Positions 35,240-45,190 of a DNA stretch of 64,000 nt are shown here, piece by piece (position 1 is the first letter of the stretch; each line of letters begins with the position of its first letter). This DNA comes from a virus. Below the pieces are notes generated by a model. That model was not told where the DNA came from, searched no databases, and saw only the letters and a list, made by a program, of their open reading frames with translations. The stretch lies in IMG/VR virus record IMGVR_UViG_3300035698_007246, positions 126,001 to 190,000 of that record; one strand, written 5' to 3'. The position numbers were made by a program, and so were the translations under genes.

Positions 35240-35894
35240 AAACTTCATCTTCCAATTTTTTATTTTTAAACTGTTCCATTACATCTTCGGCTTTAACTGG
35301 CTTTACATTTGTTTTAGTTGGTTCACGGTCAGCTTTTTCTTTTTCAAGCAATAATTTATTCTCATCATATTCATCTGAAGTCATACCAAGTGCAAGAGCA
35401 AGCGATGAACCTTTATGGTCATCACTCAGTTTATCTAAAAATTCATCAATGACTTCATCCGCATTTTTATCAATAACACCATCATCACCAGGAACACAAA
35501 TTTCGGGTTTTACTTTGCCTTTGGTATCGGTTGATTGTAATTGTTGGAAGAATTTATCAAATATTTTGCCTTCTTTACATTCTTGTAGTTTTTCTTTCAA
35601 TGCTCTATTGACAAGTTCATTAAAAGTTATATCATGTTCATGTGCTATTGTAGCAAGATAACTGAATTCATGGTCACTTAATCCAAGTTCAATCTTTTCA
35701 GTACAATTTTCAGAATCATAATCATTTTCGATTCCAACATGGTCATCAAAATTTACAGGATATCCACATGCTTGAAGAAATGATTTAAACATTTCACACA
35801 AGTCATCCATTGTTGCGTCATTATTTTCTGTTGATATCTGAACATCACTTTCAAATACAACACCATCATTTGCAGTCTTTACAAATTTAAACAT
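35214..35894 (-). CDS. Hypothetical acidic protein, 226 aa
   Basis: Starts MFKFVKTANDGVVFES after GGAGG. A segment ITFNELVNRALKEKL resembles a ribbon-helix-helix or short DNA-binding helix, within an otherwise acidic sequence. Not recognised. Confidence 0.5.
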   Translation of the reverse strand: MFKFVKTANDGVVFESDVQISTENNDATMDDLCEMFKSFLQACGYPVNFDDHVGIENDYDSENCTEKIELGLSDHEFSYLATIAHEHDITFNELVNRALKEKLQECKEGKIFDKFFQQLQSTDTKGKVKPEICVPGDDGVIDKNADEVIDEFLDKLSDDHKGSSLALALGMTSDEYDENKLLLEKEKADREPTKTNVKPVKAEDVMEQFKNKKLEDEVYDYEEYLE

Positions 35895-36162
35895 TTTCTT
35901 TCCTCCACGCGTCATTATTATAATCATTTATTTCACTCATGGTCTCTTCAACCATAAAAATTTCTATTTTATAAACATGTCCATCTGTTGCATATGATTT
36001 TTTGATTTCGGTCACTTTACATGTATCATATGGCAAAGAAGGATGAGAAATATTCTCACCTTCTTTTGGTATAACTGGAAATGAAAAATCAATCATCATA
36101 TTATCTATTTTTGGTTCTGGTGATTCTTGGTTATATTCTTCAATCAGACATACACAATTCAT
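35887..36162 (-). CDS. Hypothetical protein, 91 aa
   Basis: Starts MNCVCLIEEYNQESPEPKID with GGGG 6 nt upstream. Begins immediately after the reductase gene. Not recognised. Confidence 0.5.
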   Translation of the reverse strand: MNCVCLIEEYNQESPEPKIDNMMIDFSFPVIPKEGENISHPSLPYDTCKVTEIKKSYATDGHVYKIEIFMVEETMSEINDYNNDAWRKENV

Positions 36163-36163
36163 A

Positions 36164-39100
36164 TTAAGCCCCACATCCAGAATATCCACAATCATTACAA
36201 ACAAAACATCCACTTTGCATAGCAATACTATCACTTTTACATGTAGGACATATCATTCCGACTATTGTTGTACCATTATCAATTGTTTCAGATACAAATT
36301 TTCTAATTGCAGTTAATAATGTTGATACATTGTCGCCTTCAATACCTTGTAATGAAACAAGAATATCTTGTCGTGCTATGTTATGTCTCAAACAAAGACT
36401 AACCATTCTACCCAATCTATTTGCATTAGTATCACCAAGGCATTTGTCCCAGGTGTCTTCTACAATCTTAACACTAATTCCACAGTCAATAGCAAGCACA
36501 CATAAACTTTTACAAGCCTTAGTACATGCTCTTGTATCATTTTTAGAATTTGTGTTAATCCACAGTGCCATTGGATACTTCATATCAACATCATCAGGGA
36601 AGTAACTGAAATTAATGTAGAATTTCATCCCTTCACGTTTAATCGTCCTTGTAGGGCCGTTAATGAAGGTCTCAGGGAGTTTTACGCCCTTCTTTATGAT
36701 AGTTTTTTCCTCTTCAGCACTTTCAATCTTAGAAAGAACGGATTCCATAGAACCTGTACGGTATGTTGTTACACCAATGAGTCCTTTTTTCCATGCTTCA
36801 AAATATAATTCTTTAAATTTTTCAAATGAATATTTATTTGGTAAATTTATTGTTTTCGAAACAGACTGATTACAGTAATATTGAACTACTTCTTGAATGT
36901 TAAGATGGTCTTCAATTTCCAAATCATCTGTTGTGACCAAGAAATCAGCTTTCTTATGTTCTGGATAATTTTCAAGAATCCAAGCATAACCATAATCACA
37001 AAGCGTATACATTTCACACAAACCTCTATTATGCGGTTCGTAGTAATATTTTGTTCCTTCATAGTATCCCTCCCAGTAAGTAAAATCCTTTTTCTTTTTT
37101 TCTTTAAGGATTGTTTTTACATTATCGGAATTCATGCCTTCAGGAAAAGCACATATCACTTTTCTCTCAGATTTCAAATCAAACACAGGTTCAATTCCAT
37201 TTGATACATTATCACACACCACAGATGAATTACCTAATGGTGGATTGGTTGTGGTTTTAGCATTTCTGAGACCATATTGTTTAATTAATTCTTTTGTTTC
37301 ATCTGTTAATCTATCAGATTTGAAATAAGGTGTCTGACTAAATAAATCATAATTGTATAATGGGAATGACCCTTTTTCTTTAGCCAATAATGCACTTGAT
37401 TGCATTGTAATGTTTTCCTTAAGTTGTTTAATTTTTTTAGTAAACGTAACAGCTTCTTGTGAGTTATATTTAATACCCAACATAACCAATGTAGAACCTA
37501 ATCCATTAATACCCATACCAAACTGTCTTAGATTTTCTACAGCCCATGCATATGATGGTAATGGCAATTCAGTCAAATCACACACATTATCTAACATTCT
37601 TGAGTATGTAACGATGTCTTTTTTATACAATTCCAAATTAAAGTATGGAACATCATTACGGATTTCTACATACATTGTCAAATTAAGTGAACCTAATAGA
37701 CACACAGTAGACATTATTGGATTACCTGGTATCTCACCACATCCTCGACTCACATACCCTTCGGTATTCCAATCATCAGCAGTTGGTTCATGCAAATCAT
37801 AAACATCACCAAATCCAAGAAATTCAATTTCTTTTATTTTAGTTTTCCACTTATTTCCTGTTAATGATGTAGTTTTGATAATTTGTTTTAATTTTTCATT
37901 TTTTTCATCATGACTAAGTTTATGTACAAATTTATAAAAATTTAAAATTGAATCATTATCAATAACACCTTCAAAGATATCATGCCGCCTCACAACATCA
38001 CGTCCATATATTTTTGCTGTCTCACCTTTTTTACCACACAAATATTTCTTATAATCACACCCTGCGGTAAGCATTATATGTTTTACCAATAAATGTAATT
38101 TTTCTGATATATTTTTAAATCTAACTTGTGGATATCGAGAAGTTAAATTCACATTCCCATCAGATGAAATTAACCCATCTATCAATCCAGATAAAAAATC
38201 ATCATTAAAGTTTAACAATTTCATAACATCAAAATTGGATTTATCATTAGCATCAATACCGAAAACATCAAATAATAGTTTAATCTTCCCTTCGGTATTT
38301 ATAGCATAATATCTCTCACAATTTCCATCAGATTTATCGATTCTATAATCAAAACCAAACCTGTTATACAATTCAATTATATAATCATTATTTTCATTTG
38401 AATCTGTTGATATATTAAAGTTTTTATAATTAGAAAAACATCCATCTCCAAAATATAATCCAAATAACATTCCAACATCTCTGATGTCGAATAGTTGCTC
38501 GCCATTTATAGCATCAACAGATATTACGCCATTATCCACACATGATGGATTATACTTAATCATATCATAAGGTTGTTTTCTTACGTTATCACCAACATTT
38601 AAATATTTTAAACGTGTGTTATTGTCCCACCGTTTTCTATTTTCTGATGTTCCATTTTGAGTATGAAAAATATGACCTTCAGTTACACCCTGATAAAACC
38701 CATCTGTGAAATGAACTCTATAAATTGGCTGATTTTCATGAACTTCTATATTATCAACACTACCATGCCCTAACGTTGTTTGAATTTCTTCACCGACTTT
38801 TACATCTTCAACTCGTTTTAGTCCGTGTTTAGTAGCTACTAATGTTCCTTTTACAACACAAGGATTTGTAGCATTACATTCACCCAAATAGAGAATTGGG
38901 TTGTTTTTATTCATGTTATCAACGAATACTATACCCGGTTCAGAGCGATTGTATGTAGATTTCATAATAAGGTCGTAAAGTTTCTTAGCTTTCACACGTT
39001 TTACTACTTTACCATTCCATATTAAGTCCCACATAGCATTATCAGCAACAGCATTCATGAAATCATCACTCACTGCAACACTCATGTTGAATTTAGTTAG

Positions 39101-39835
39101 CTTACCAGACTCTTGTTTTGCTCTAATGAACTCTTCAATGTCAGGGTGCCATACAGAAAGACATCCCATCATAGCACCTTTACGTATATCTTTATCACAT
39201 TCACCAAAATATTCTTTAAGCTCTTCAACAGAAGCATAGTTTTTTAATGAATCAAGGTATCCATCATTGTCACCTTTAACAATACAGTCAGAAACCTTGT
39301 CCCAAATCTCCATATAAGAGATAACTCCGGGGTGTCTAACACCAGTTCCTTTGATTAAACTACCACGAGGTCGTATAAAGTCAAAGTTTATTCCATACCC
39401 ACCCTCGGAAGCAAGAGTTTTTGCTTGTTCCATGATAGATAAGAAGATGTTTACGAGTTCATCTGGTGTATCAGGTGTAGTGATTATTATTTCATTCTTG
39501 AAATGTTCATTCTGTCTTATGTATTTTATAATGGCATTACTAACAGGACCATTAATAAAACAGTTCATTAGTGTAGCATTGTAATAATCAGTTCCTATAT
39601 TGGTTGTAATTCTACCACCCGGTGAACATTTAATACCTAATGGATTCCCCATACTATCAAAACGTATCATTGTTTCAAGAAAAATGGGATACCAATATTC
39701 AGAATCTACTTCATTATTAGCAAGTGCCCTTGCTATTCTTTCAAATGTCCCAAGGGGGGTCTCACCATCATACTGATATTTTCCCTTCCAATTATTATAT
39801 GCAATTTTCGTTTTGAAAAAGTTTTCATCACGCAT
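36164..39835 (-). CDS. nrdJ: Class II ribonucleotide reductase (NrdJ) with LAGLIDADG intein
   Basis: 1223 residues. The N-extein shows TLMNCF, GGYGINFDFIRPRG and ECNATNP; the C-extein resumes at CGEIPGNPIMS, has LRQFGMGINGLG and LIGVTTYRTGSM, and ends in a CPTC...CNDC zinc ribbon, as in B12-dependent NrdJ. No NrdB is present. Residues about 326-698 are an intein: Cys1 start, VTEGHIFHT block B, two LAGLIDADG motifs (LFGLYFGDGCF, SGLIDGLISSDG). The intein ends YVSRG instead of HN before Cys+1. Confidence 0.9.
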   Translation of the reverse strand: MRDENFFKTKIAYNNWKGKYQYDGETPLGTFERIARALANNEVDSEYWYPIFLETMIRFDSMGNPLGIKCSPGGRITTNIGTDYYNATLMNCFINGPVSNAIIKYIRQNEHFKNEIIITTPDTPDELVNIFLSIMEQAKTLASEGGYGINFDFIRPRGSLIKGTGVRHPGVISYMEIWDKVSDCIVKGDNDGYLDSLKNYASVEELKEYFGECDKDIRKGAMMGCLSVWHPDIEEFIRAKQESGKLTKFNMSVAVSDDFMNAVADNAMWDLIWNGKVVKRVKAKKLYDLIMKSTYNRSEPGIVFVDNMNKNNPILYLGECNATNPCVVKGTLVATKHGLKRVEDVKVGEEIQTTLGHGSVDNIEVHENQPIYRVHFTDGFYQGVTEGHIFHTQNGTSENRKRWDNNTRLKYLNVGDNVRKQPYDMIKYNPSCVDNGVISVDAINGEQLFDIRDVGMLFGLYFGDGCFSNYKNFNISTDSNENNDYIIELYNRFGFDYRIDKSDGNCERYYAINTEGKIKLLFDVFGIDANDKSNFDVMKLLNFNDDFLSGLIDGLISSDGNVNLTSRYPQVRFKNISEKLHLLVKHIMLTAGCDYKKYLCGKKGETAKIYGRDVVRRHDIFEGVIDNDSILNFYKFVHKLSHDEKNEKLKQIIKTTSLTGNKWKTKIKEIEFLGFGDVYDLHEPTADDWNTEGYVSRGCGEIPGNPIMSTVCLLGSLNLTMYVEIRNDVPYFNLELYKKDIVTYSRMLDNVCDLTELPLPSYAWAVENLRQFGMGINGLGSTLVMLGIKYNSQEAVTFTKKIKQLKENITMQSSALLAKEKGSFPLYNYDLFSQTPYFKSDRLTDETKELIKQYGLRNAKTTTNPPLGNSSVVCDNVSNGIEPVFDLKSERKVICAFPEGMNSDNVKTILKEKKKKDFTYWEGYYEGTKYYYEPHNRGLCEMYTLCDYGYAWILENYPEHKKADFLVTTDDLEIEDHLNIQEVVQYYCNQSVSKTINLPNKYSFEKFKELYFEAWKKGLIGVTTYRTGSMESVLSKIESAEEEKTIIKKGVKLPETFINGPTRTIKREGMKFYINFSYFPDDVDMKYPMALWINTNSKNDTRACTKACKSLCVLAIDCGISVKIVEDTWDKCLGDTNANRLGRMVSLCLRHNIARQDILVSLQGIEGDNVSTLLTAIRKFVSETIDNGTTIVGMICPTCKSDSIAMQSGCFVCNDCGYSGCGA
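37742..38860 (-). mobile_element. Intein with LAGLIDADG endonuclease in nrdJ
   Basis: 373 residues inserted before the Cys of NPCGEIP, a conserved active-site loop. The splicing N-terminus (CVVKGTLVATKHG) and block F (VYDLHEPTADDWNTEGY) are clear. The terminal residue is Gly, not Asn, so the usual Asn cyclisation cannot occur as written. Confidence 0.85.
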
Positions 39836-39853
39836 TCATCATTCTCCTTTAAC

Positions 39854-40312
39854 TTATTTAAAAATGTGTTTTTCTGTTAGAATTTTAAATTCATAACCAT
39901 GTTTTTTACAATATCGCACGGTGGCAATCCACTTATTATTATTTTTAATCCACCTTACCATTTCATAAGTGTAACGTTCTTGCCGTTTCTTATTCTTATT
40001 CATTGGTTTTTGGGGTGGAAGAGTTTGTTTGTGTGGTTTTATTTCAATTATATATTTTGTCACCTTCCCGGTCTTGTCTCGTATATCAGCGATTACATCC
40101 GGGTAATATCTATGAAATTTATTATCAACTTCAAACAAATAAGGAATTGCTATTGATTCAGAACTCCACCGTAAAATATTTTTATTGAAATCCGCCCAAA
40201 CAAACACTCTTTTTTCATACGAACTTCTATAATATGGGTCACCTTTGCCCATATATTTTGATTTATTCACAGGGATATAAGTTCCCTGCAAATAATTTGT
40301 ATTACTTTTCAT
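39854..40312 (-). CDS. 4: Head completion protein (gp4-like, TnsA-type nuclease fold)
   Basis: 153 residues. YYRSSYEKRVFVWADFNKNI, IAIPYLFEVDNKFHRYYPDV and YIIEIKPHKQTLPP match T4 gp4, whose fold resembles TnsA/archaeal endonucleases (E...D...EIK). gp4 acts in the late head completion step. Start at MKSNTN chosen by the upstream GGGG. Confidence 0.8.
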   Translation of the reverse strand: MKSNTNYLQGTYIPVNKSKYMGKGDPYYRSSYEKRVFVWADFNKNILRWSSESIAIPYLFEVDNKFHRYYPDVIADIRDKTGKVTKYIIEIKPHKQTLPPQKPMNKNKKRQERYTYEMVRWIKNNNKWIATVRYCKKHGYEFKILTEKHIFK

Positions 40313-40353
40313 CCTCATCCCCAATAGGAGACAAAGCACTCATCACTTATAAA

Positions 40354-41433
40354 CTAAATCAATTCTTTAAAATACCTTGACACCTGATTCCAGTTAGACA
40401 TATGTTGTGTTAATTGATGTTTCATAAAAAATGACATAATTTCAGAACCATTAGTTGGTTTGAAATTTTCATCTTTATGTGTTGTATATATATTTATGAT
40501 TTCATTTTTTATATCATTTGGAATCTTTTTCAAATCAATCAAGTTTATATTTCTTTTATAATTAATATGCACTTGAGCTTTATCTTTTTTGATAAAATAT
40601 TCAATTTCATCCTTCGTCACCACAGGTCTATTATCTTCAGGTGGTAGACAATCTTCTCCAATAGGAAGAAGACAATACAACAATGTGTCTTCATCAGACA
40701 TCCATTCACGTCTTTTCATTTTACGTGTAATTTTGTATTTAAGATTATCAACAAAGTCATCAAGCCCAGTTTTTATTATTTTTTCAGCAGTCATTTTACC
40801 AACACCATATCTAACACCAGTAATAAAATCAGAGTGATCTCCTGTTAAAATCTTCATCTCTAATTCAATTGCAGGATTCATACATTCAACAATTTCTCTT
40901 GATTTTGGGTCATATTGATGAACATTAGGATTTACCAACAATTGACGCATATCACCATCATTAGAAACAATTGTAATATCATCAGTTTTGAAAATTTCAT
41001 TAGCACACACACCTATAATATCATCACCTTCTGTATGAGGTGCTTTGATAACATATATATTTGTAAATGTTTTTTTAATATCATTAATAAACTCATCAAA
41101 TATTCTAAAAAAGAGTTCCCAATCTATCGGCAATTTACTTTTTGCCTTTGCAGACTTTCTGTGAGCTTTATAATTGGGATATATGTTATATCTCCAACTA
41201 CCCTTCTCATCAAAAGCGAGAACCACGGTATCAGGATTAAATTTTGCAATCACATTAAATATATCATTTAAAAATGCATGTTTCCATAGTGCAAATGTTG
41301 TTATATCATCAGGGTTACGGTAGATGTCAGAATATAAACATCTATACGCTATGTTGTGACCATCCACGATTAAAACTTTTTTCAAACTATTTTCAGAAGT
41401 CTTATCACCAAAAAGTTCACTTAATTTACACAT
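40354..41433 (-). CDS. rnh: RNase H / 5'-3' flap exonuclease
   Basis: 359 residues. VLIVDGHNIAYRCLY, AFDEKGSWRYNIYPNYKAHR, APHTEGDDIIG, IVSNDGDMRQLL and a helix-3-turn region (GVRYGVGKMTAEKII) are the FEN-1/T4 RNase H motifs. It removes RNA primers from lagging-strand fragments. Ends in TAG. Confidence 0.9.
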   Translation of the reverse strand: MCKLSELFGDKTSENSLKKVLIVDGHNIAYRCLYSDIYRNPDDITTFALWKHAFLNDIFNVIAKFNPDTVVLAFDEKGSWRYNIYPNYKAHRKSAKAKSKLPIDWELFFRIFDEFINDIKKTFTNIYVIKAPHTEGDDIIGVCANEIFKTDDITIVSNDGDMRQLLVNPNVHQYDPKSREIVECMNPAIELEMKILTGDHSDFITGVRYGVGKMTAEKIIKTGLDDFVDNLKYKITRKMKRREWMSDEDTLLYCLLPIGEDCLPPEDNRPVVTKDEIEYFIKKDKAQVHINYKRNINLIDLKKIPNDIKNEIINIYTTHKDENFKPTNGSEIMSFFMKHQLTQHMSNWNQVSRYFKELI

Positions 41434-41434
41434 A

Positions 41435-42088
41435 CTATTCCTTTTCTAAAAATGGTCTAACTAAAATATTCTCTGGATACGCTTTTGTTACACGATTGAA
41501 AATTTGAATCACTTCAGGACCTAAATCCCTAAGTATCAATATACCATTACGTAATTTCAACTCCATTTGTAACAATTTCATTCCAAAATATGCGTCAACA
41601 ATATCCTCGCTCGGTGTTTTGTATGGTGGTAAATGAGAGATGTCTGGTCGAAACTTTTCTTCAACATAAGCGTCACCCATTTGAGTTTTATCGGCATTGC
41701 CTTTACCAGTAGCAAATAATTTAATAACAGTCGGCTCATAAATTCTAAGAGGAATACGTTTGTTATAGACACCTATTTTAGTACATCCAGTTGATTCAGC
41801 AATATCAAATACTTTACCTTTACCAGCCATCGCATATCCTTCAATAGCACAATAATCAACATCACCAATAAACTCAAGGATATTATCTCTCATCCATTGA
41901 GCTTTGGCTAAATCATCAGCAAATGAATTCTTCTTATGGTACAGTAAAACATTTTCATCAGAATTATTAACTTTTTTCACGCTTGTGAATCCACGATATT
42001 TTATTTCAATAGCATGAAAATCATTATCCAATGTAGCTTTTATAACACCGGGTGCATTTTTTGAGTAATCTATTGCAGCAATATTCAT
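41435..42088 (-). CDS. RuvC-like nuclease (RNase H fold)
   Basis: 217 residues. IAAIDYSKNAPGVI (first Asp), CAIEGYAMAGKG (Glu), RIYEPTVIKLFATGKGNADK and SEDIVDAYFG (last Asp) match RuvC-type resolvases. A role resolving branched recombination DNA is likely. The ATGA overlap couples it to primase. Confidence 0.75.
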   Translation of the reverse strand: MNIAAIDYSKNAPGVIKATLDNDFHAIEIKYRGFTSVKKVNNSDENVLLYHKKNSFADDLAKAQWMRDNILEFIGDVDYCAIEGYAMAGKGKVFDIAESTGCTKIGVYNKRIPLRIYEPTVIKLFATGKGNADKTQMGDAYVEEKFRPDISHLPPYKTPSEDIVDAYFGMKLLQMELKLRNGILILRDLGPEVIQIFNRVTKAYPENILVRPFLEKE

Positions 42089-43119
42089 TTCTTTTTATTT
42101 CCAGTTACAAAAAATATTCTATGATGTATATTATTAGTAAAAAACGGTTCAATCAATTCCCATGTTAAAAATCTAATACCAATTTGATTGAATTTTATAA
42201 AATCATTGACATCTTTAACATCTTTAACACATGGATATTTTGTTAAAAACATTTTCCAATTAAAAATATACTGTCCACCCAATAACAATTGTAGAGATTT
42301 CATCTTCCCTGATTTGTCATTATCAAACAAGTACCTTTTGTATTTAAATTTATTTAACAAGTCTGTTTTATCTTTGAGACCCGTTATAGCAACACTGTTT
42401 TCTGTAAATATAGAATCAATCGGACCTTCAATAATAGGAACAGGTAAATCTATATCAACATTATAATAATTGTAGATACAATTTAATTCTTTACCAACAC
42501 GAGATAAATATTTACATTTGCTTTTAGGCTTAAGGTCACGACCTTGGTAGTAATATATCGAATTCATGTTATTGAAGAACGGAATTATAATCCTGTTTCG
42601 ATAAAATCCTTTTTCACAATAATACCATCTTGAATATTCTTCTTCAGGTATTAAACGACCTGCACAATATTGTAACAATTTAGGATAATTTGTCAATGGT
42701 CTAAAATGACTAACTTCTTTTTTCTCATCAAAATCAATCTCATCAACAATTTTAAACTTAATTTTAGATGATTTAAATTTATAGTTGTCAATTATGACTT
42801 CTTTCTTTTTAGAATTTGTCATTTTCAATCTTGCATAATCCCTCAGAACATCTTCATATTCCAAAGGGAAGAAATCTTTTAACCAATATTCAGCAGGATA
42901 ATTCCCATGACAATCACCATTAAAACAATAATAATGCCATGATTCACCGTTTGTGTATATATGTCCACGTTTGTTGAATTTTTTTGAACCATCCCCACAC
43001 ACATTACATCGAAAATTATATTCAACGCCATTGTATGTCACATTTTCAAAATAAGCATTCAGAACGTTTTTGATGGCAAGCTCTAATAGGAGCTGTTTGT
43101 CTAAGTCAATTGACATCAT
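42085..43119 (-). CDS. 61: DNA primase (gp61-like)
   Basis: 344 residues. An N-terminal zinc finger (CNVCGDGSKK...CFNGDCHG), then a Toprim core with IIEGPIDSIF and YLFDNDKSG. It makes RNA primers with the gp41 helicase. Ends in TGA within an ATGA overlap. Confidence 0.9.
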   Translation of the reverse strand: MMSIDLDKQLLLELAIKNVLNAYFENVTYNGVEYNFRCNVCGDGSKKFNKRGHIYTNGESWHYYCFNGDCHGNYPAEYWLKDFFPLEYEDVLRDYARLKMTNSKKKEVIIDNYKFKSSKIKFKIVDEIDFDEKKEVSHFRPLTNYPKLLQYCAGRLIPEEEYSRWYYCEKGFYRNRIIIPFFNNMNSIYYYQGRDLKPKSKCKYLSRVGKELNCIYNYYNVDIDLPVPIIEGPIDSIFTENSVAITGLKDKTDLLNKFKYKRYLFDNDKSGKMKSLQLLLGGQYIFNWKMFLTKYPCVKDVKDVNDFIKFNQIGIRFLTWELIEPFFTNNIHHRIFFVTGNKKK

Positions 43120-43167
43120 ATACCTACAAACAAGGAAAAGGAGTGCTCCCCTTCCTTTATTAAATAT

Positions 43168-44055
43168 TTATTTTATATCCATTTTGTCGAAAAAATCTTC
43201 ATCTTCTTTTGATGTGTAAACTTTTTCTTCGTTAAACTTTTCACCAGATGATTTTGCCTCTTCAACAGGAGCAACTGCTTGCCCAACGTTAGGAGTTTGA
43301 GCTGCTACTTGTTGTTCAACAGTTTGAGTTGACTGAACAGTAGTAACATTCTTTTCACCCATAACTGCTGCAAATCTTTTTTGAAGTTCTGCATAAGTTT
43401 TAATTTTTGTTGGGTCAATAAATGGTGCCAATGGAAACATATCTTCCAAATCTTTCTCAATATCACACAAAGAACTTAATTGTGTAACAGCGTCAGAAAA
43501 GTATGAACCAGTATAATCAGGCATATAATGTTTTCCCTTTTTCTCACGTTTAACAACGTAATAGAAATTCATTCCTTTTTCTGGATGAAATGGGAATTTT
43601 TGACGATTAATAACTTCCATTATTTTATCATACACTTGTTTTGGATATCTCAACAAAAATACTTTACCATTGTTAGATGGAGTTACATCATCTTCAATAA
43701 TAAGAACATTTGAATAATAATATGTTTTCTTCAACGTATTACGGTCTCTAACGAGCTGTTCATCCTCATCCCACAATCTACCATTGTCTTCACAAACAGG
43801 ACAATCATTACCTAATGTTTTTGGGCAATTATTGATAAACTGACCACCAGGTCCTTTGAACCAGTGAGTATGTGTTTTTACATAAGGAATATCGACATCA
43901 CCTTCAACAGCAGGTAAAAATCTCATTGTAGTTCTTGCACTTCCACCATTTTCACATGGTGATACATAAATACGTTCGTCTTTCTTAAAAGAACCTTTTT
44001 CTTGTTCTTTCATTTTCTTTGATTGGGCCGAAAAATTTGTTTTAAATTTAGGCAT
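43168..44055 (-). CDS. 32: Single-stranded DNA-binding protein (gp32-like)
   Basis: About 295 residues. The core has HTHWFKGPGGQFINNCPKT and NDCPVCEDNGRLW, the zinc-binding part of gp32. The C-terminus is Gln/Ala-rich and acidic (DEDFFDKMD), as needed for partner binding. Start MPKFKT fits the GGAGG spacing. Adjacent to the gp59-like gene as in T4. Confidence 0.9.
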   Translation of the reverse strand: MPKFKTNFSAQSKKMKEQEKGSFKKDERIYVSPCENGGSARTTMRFLPAVEGDVDIPYVKTHTHWFKGPGGQFINNCPKTLGNDCPVCEDNGRLWDEDEQLVRDRNTLKKTYYYSNVLIIEDDVTPSNNGKVFLLRYPKQVYDKIMEVINRQKFPFHPEKGMNFYYVVKREKKGKHYMPDYTGSYFSDAVTQLSSLCDIEKDLEDMFPLAPFIDPTKIKTYAELQKRFAAVMGEKNVTTVQSTQTVEQQVAAQTPNVGQAVAPVEEAKSSGEKFNEEKVYTSKEDEDFFDKMDIK

Positions 44056-44071
44056 TTTCAACATCCTCCAA

Positions 44072-44803
44072 TTACTTAAAAATAATATTTTTATGATTTT
44101 TTTTAATTATTTCGCATAATCTCCAAAACTGGAGATAATCGACTGTAACTAAGTTAATATTTTCTGGCTTTCGAGTCAAGAGTTTTTTAGAAAAATATAA
44201 ATAAAAATTTGGATGTATGTATTTTTTCTTAATTAAATTAAAAACAATGCTTTCACCGTCTGAATTAATCTTAAAAAAATCTCTAATTTTCAAATCTAAT
44301 TTTTGATTAATATTAAGAATAAATTGTTTATCCAATTCTAATTGTTTTTCAGAATATAATTTTAAGATTTTTTTGATTGATGTGCGATTTAATTTGGAGA
44401 TGTCAACGAGGTAATCCTCTTCAAATAATGCTTCGTGTATATAACATAAAATAAGTTGGGAATGGTCATAAAAACCATTCTCTATTTCATTATATATACG
44501 ACTGACTGCACTCTTGAAAGCCGAACGACTCCTATTCAAACCAAATACATGAATCTTCTTATAAATCTTTTCAAGGTCAAAAAATTCTGAACTAATTTTT
44601 TCTAATTGTTCGTTTCTTGTTTTTATTTTTCCAGTGAGAGCTTTCCGTTCTTTCCTTATTCGTGGAGTGCTCATCTTCTCTATATATTTATACAAATTCT
44701 TCTCAAAATCAGTCTTTTCTCGACCAATTTTTTTCATACCATATATATTTTTTTCTAAATTTCTAATGATAGAATATATTAAAAGAGAAGAGTTTTTTAA
44801 CAC
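44072..44803 (-). CDS. 59: Helicase loader (gp59-like)
   Basis: 243 residues, all-helical and basic. The C-terminal half (FFKINSDGESIVFNLIKKKYI) and LILCYIHEALFEEDYLVDIS resemble T4 gp59 in spacing and residues. Location between a gp33-like candidate and gp32 matches the T4 order 33-59-32. gp59 loads gp41 helicase on gp32-coated DNA. Confidence 0.55.
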   Translation of the reverse strand: MLKNSSLLIYSIIRNLEKNIYGMKKIGREKTDFEKNLYKYIEKMSTPRIRKERKALTGKIKTRNEQLEKISSEFFDLEKIYKKIHVFGLNRSRSAFKSAVSRIYNEIENGFYDHSQLILCYIHEALFEEDYLVDISKLNRTSIKKILKLYSEKQLELDKQFILNINQKLDLKIRDFFKINSDGESIVFNLIKKKYIHPNFYLYFSKKLLTRKPENINLVTVDYLQFWRLCEIIKKNHKNIIFK

Positions 44804-45180
44804 AATATTTTCTCCAAAATAGTTGTTTCGATTTCAATATTATATTTTTCTGCTAATTCATTTTTGATAATCCATCTGTTGTCGTTATCAAGAAAATAAA
44901 GTACCTTTTTTATGCGGGTAAATTCTTCAAGGAAGAGAACAATATCACTTATCAAAATACCATGTGATTTTTTAATACGTCTTAATACAATATTCACAGT
45001 ATTCTGCATTTCTGTTGTGTAAAGTTCCCCTTCAAAAATATTCTTCAACACATCATAGGGTAATTCATATGATTCTAACAATTTGAAAAAGTCAGTCTTT
45101 TCAATATCATTAATCAAATTATCTTCCGACTTGGAATTATCAACAATTTCTTTTGTAACAGCGTCCATTTTGTCTGACAT
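44797..45180 (-). CDS. Possible late transcription coactivator (gp33 position)
   Basis: 127 residues, acidic then helical. Starts MSDKMDAVTK after AAGGA. Sequence similarity to T4 gp33 is not evident; the suggestion rests on position beside 59 and 32 and on size. A gp33 partner would be expected since gp55 and gp45 are present. Confidence 0.4.
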   Translation of the reverse strand: MSDKMDAVTKEIVDNSKSEDNLINDIEKTDFFKLLESYELPYDVLKNIFEGELYTTEMQNTVNIVLRRIKKSHGILISDIVLFLEEFTRIKKVLYFLDNDNRWIIKNELAEKYNIEIETTILEKILC

Positions 45181-45190
45181 TATTTTATCC

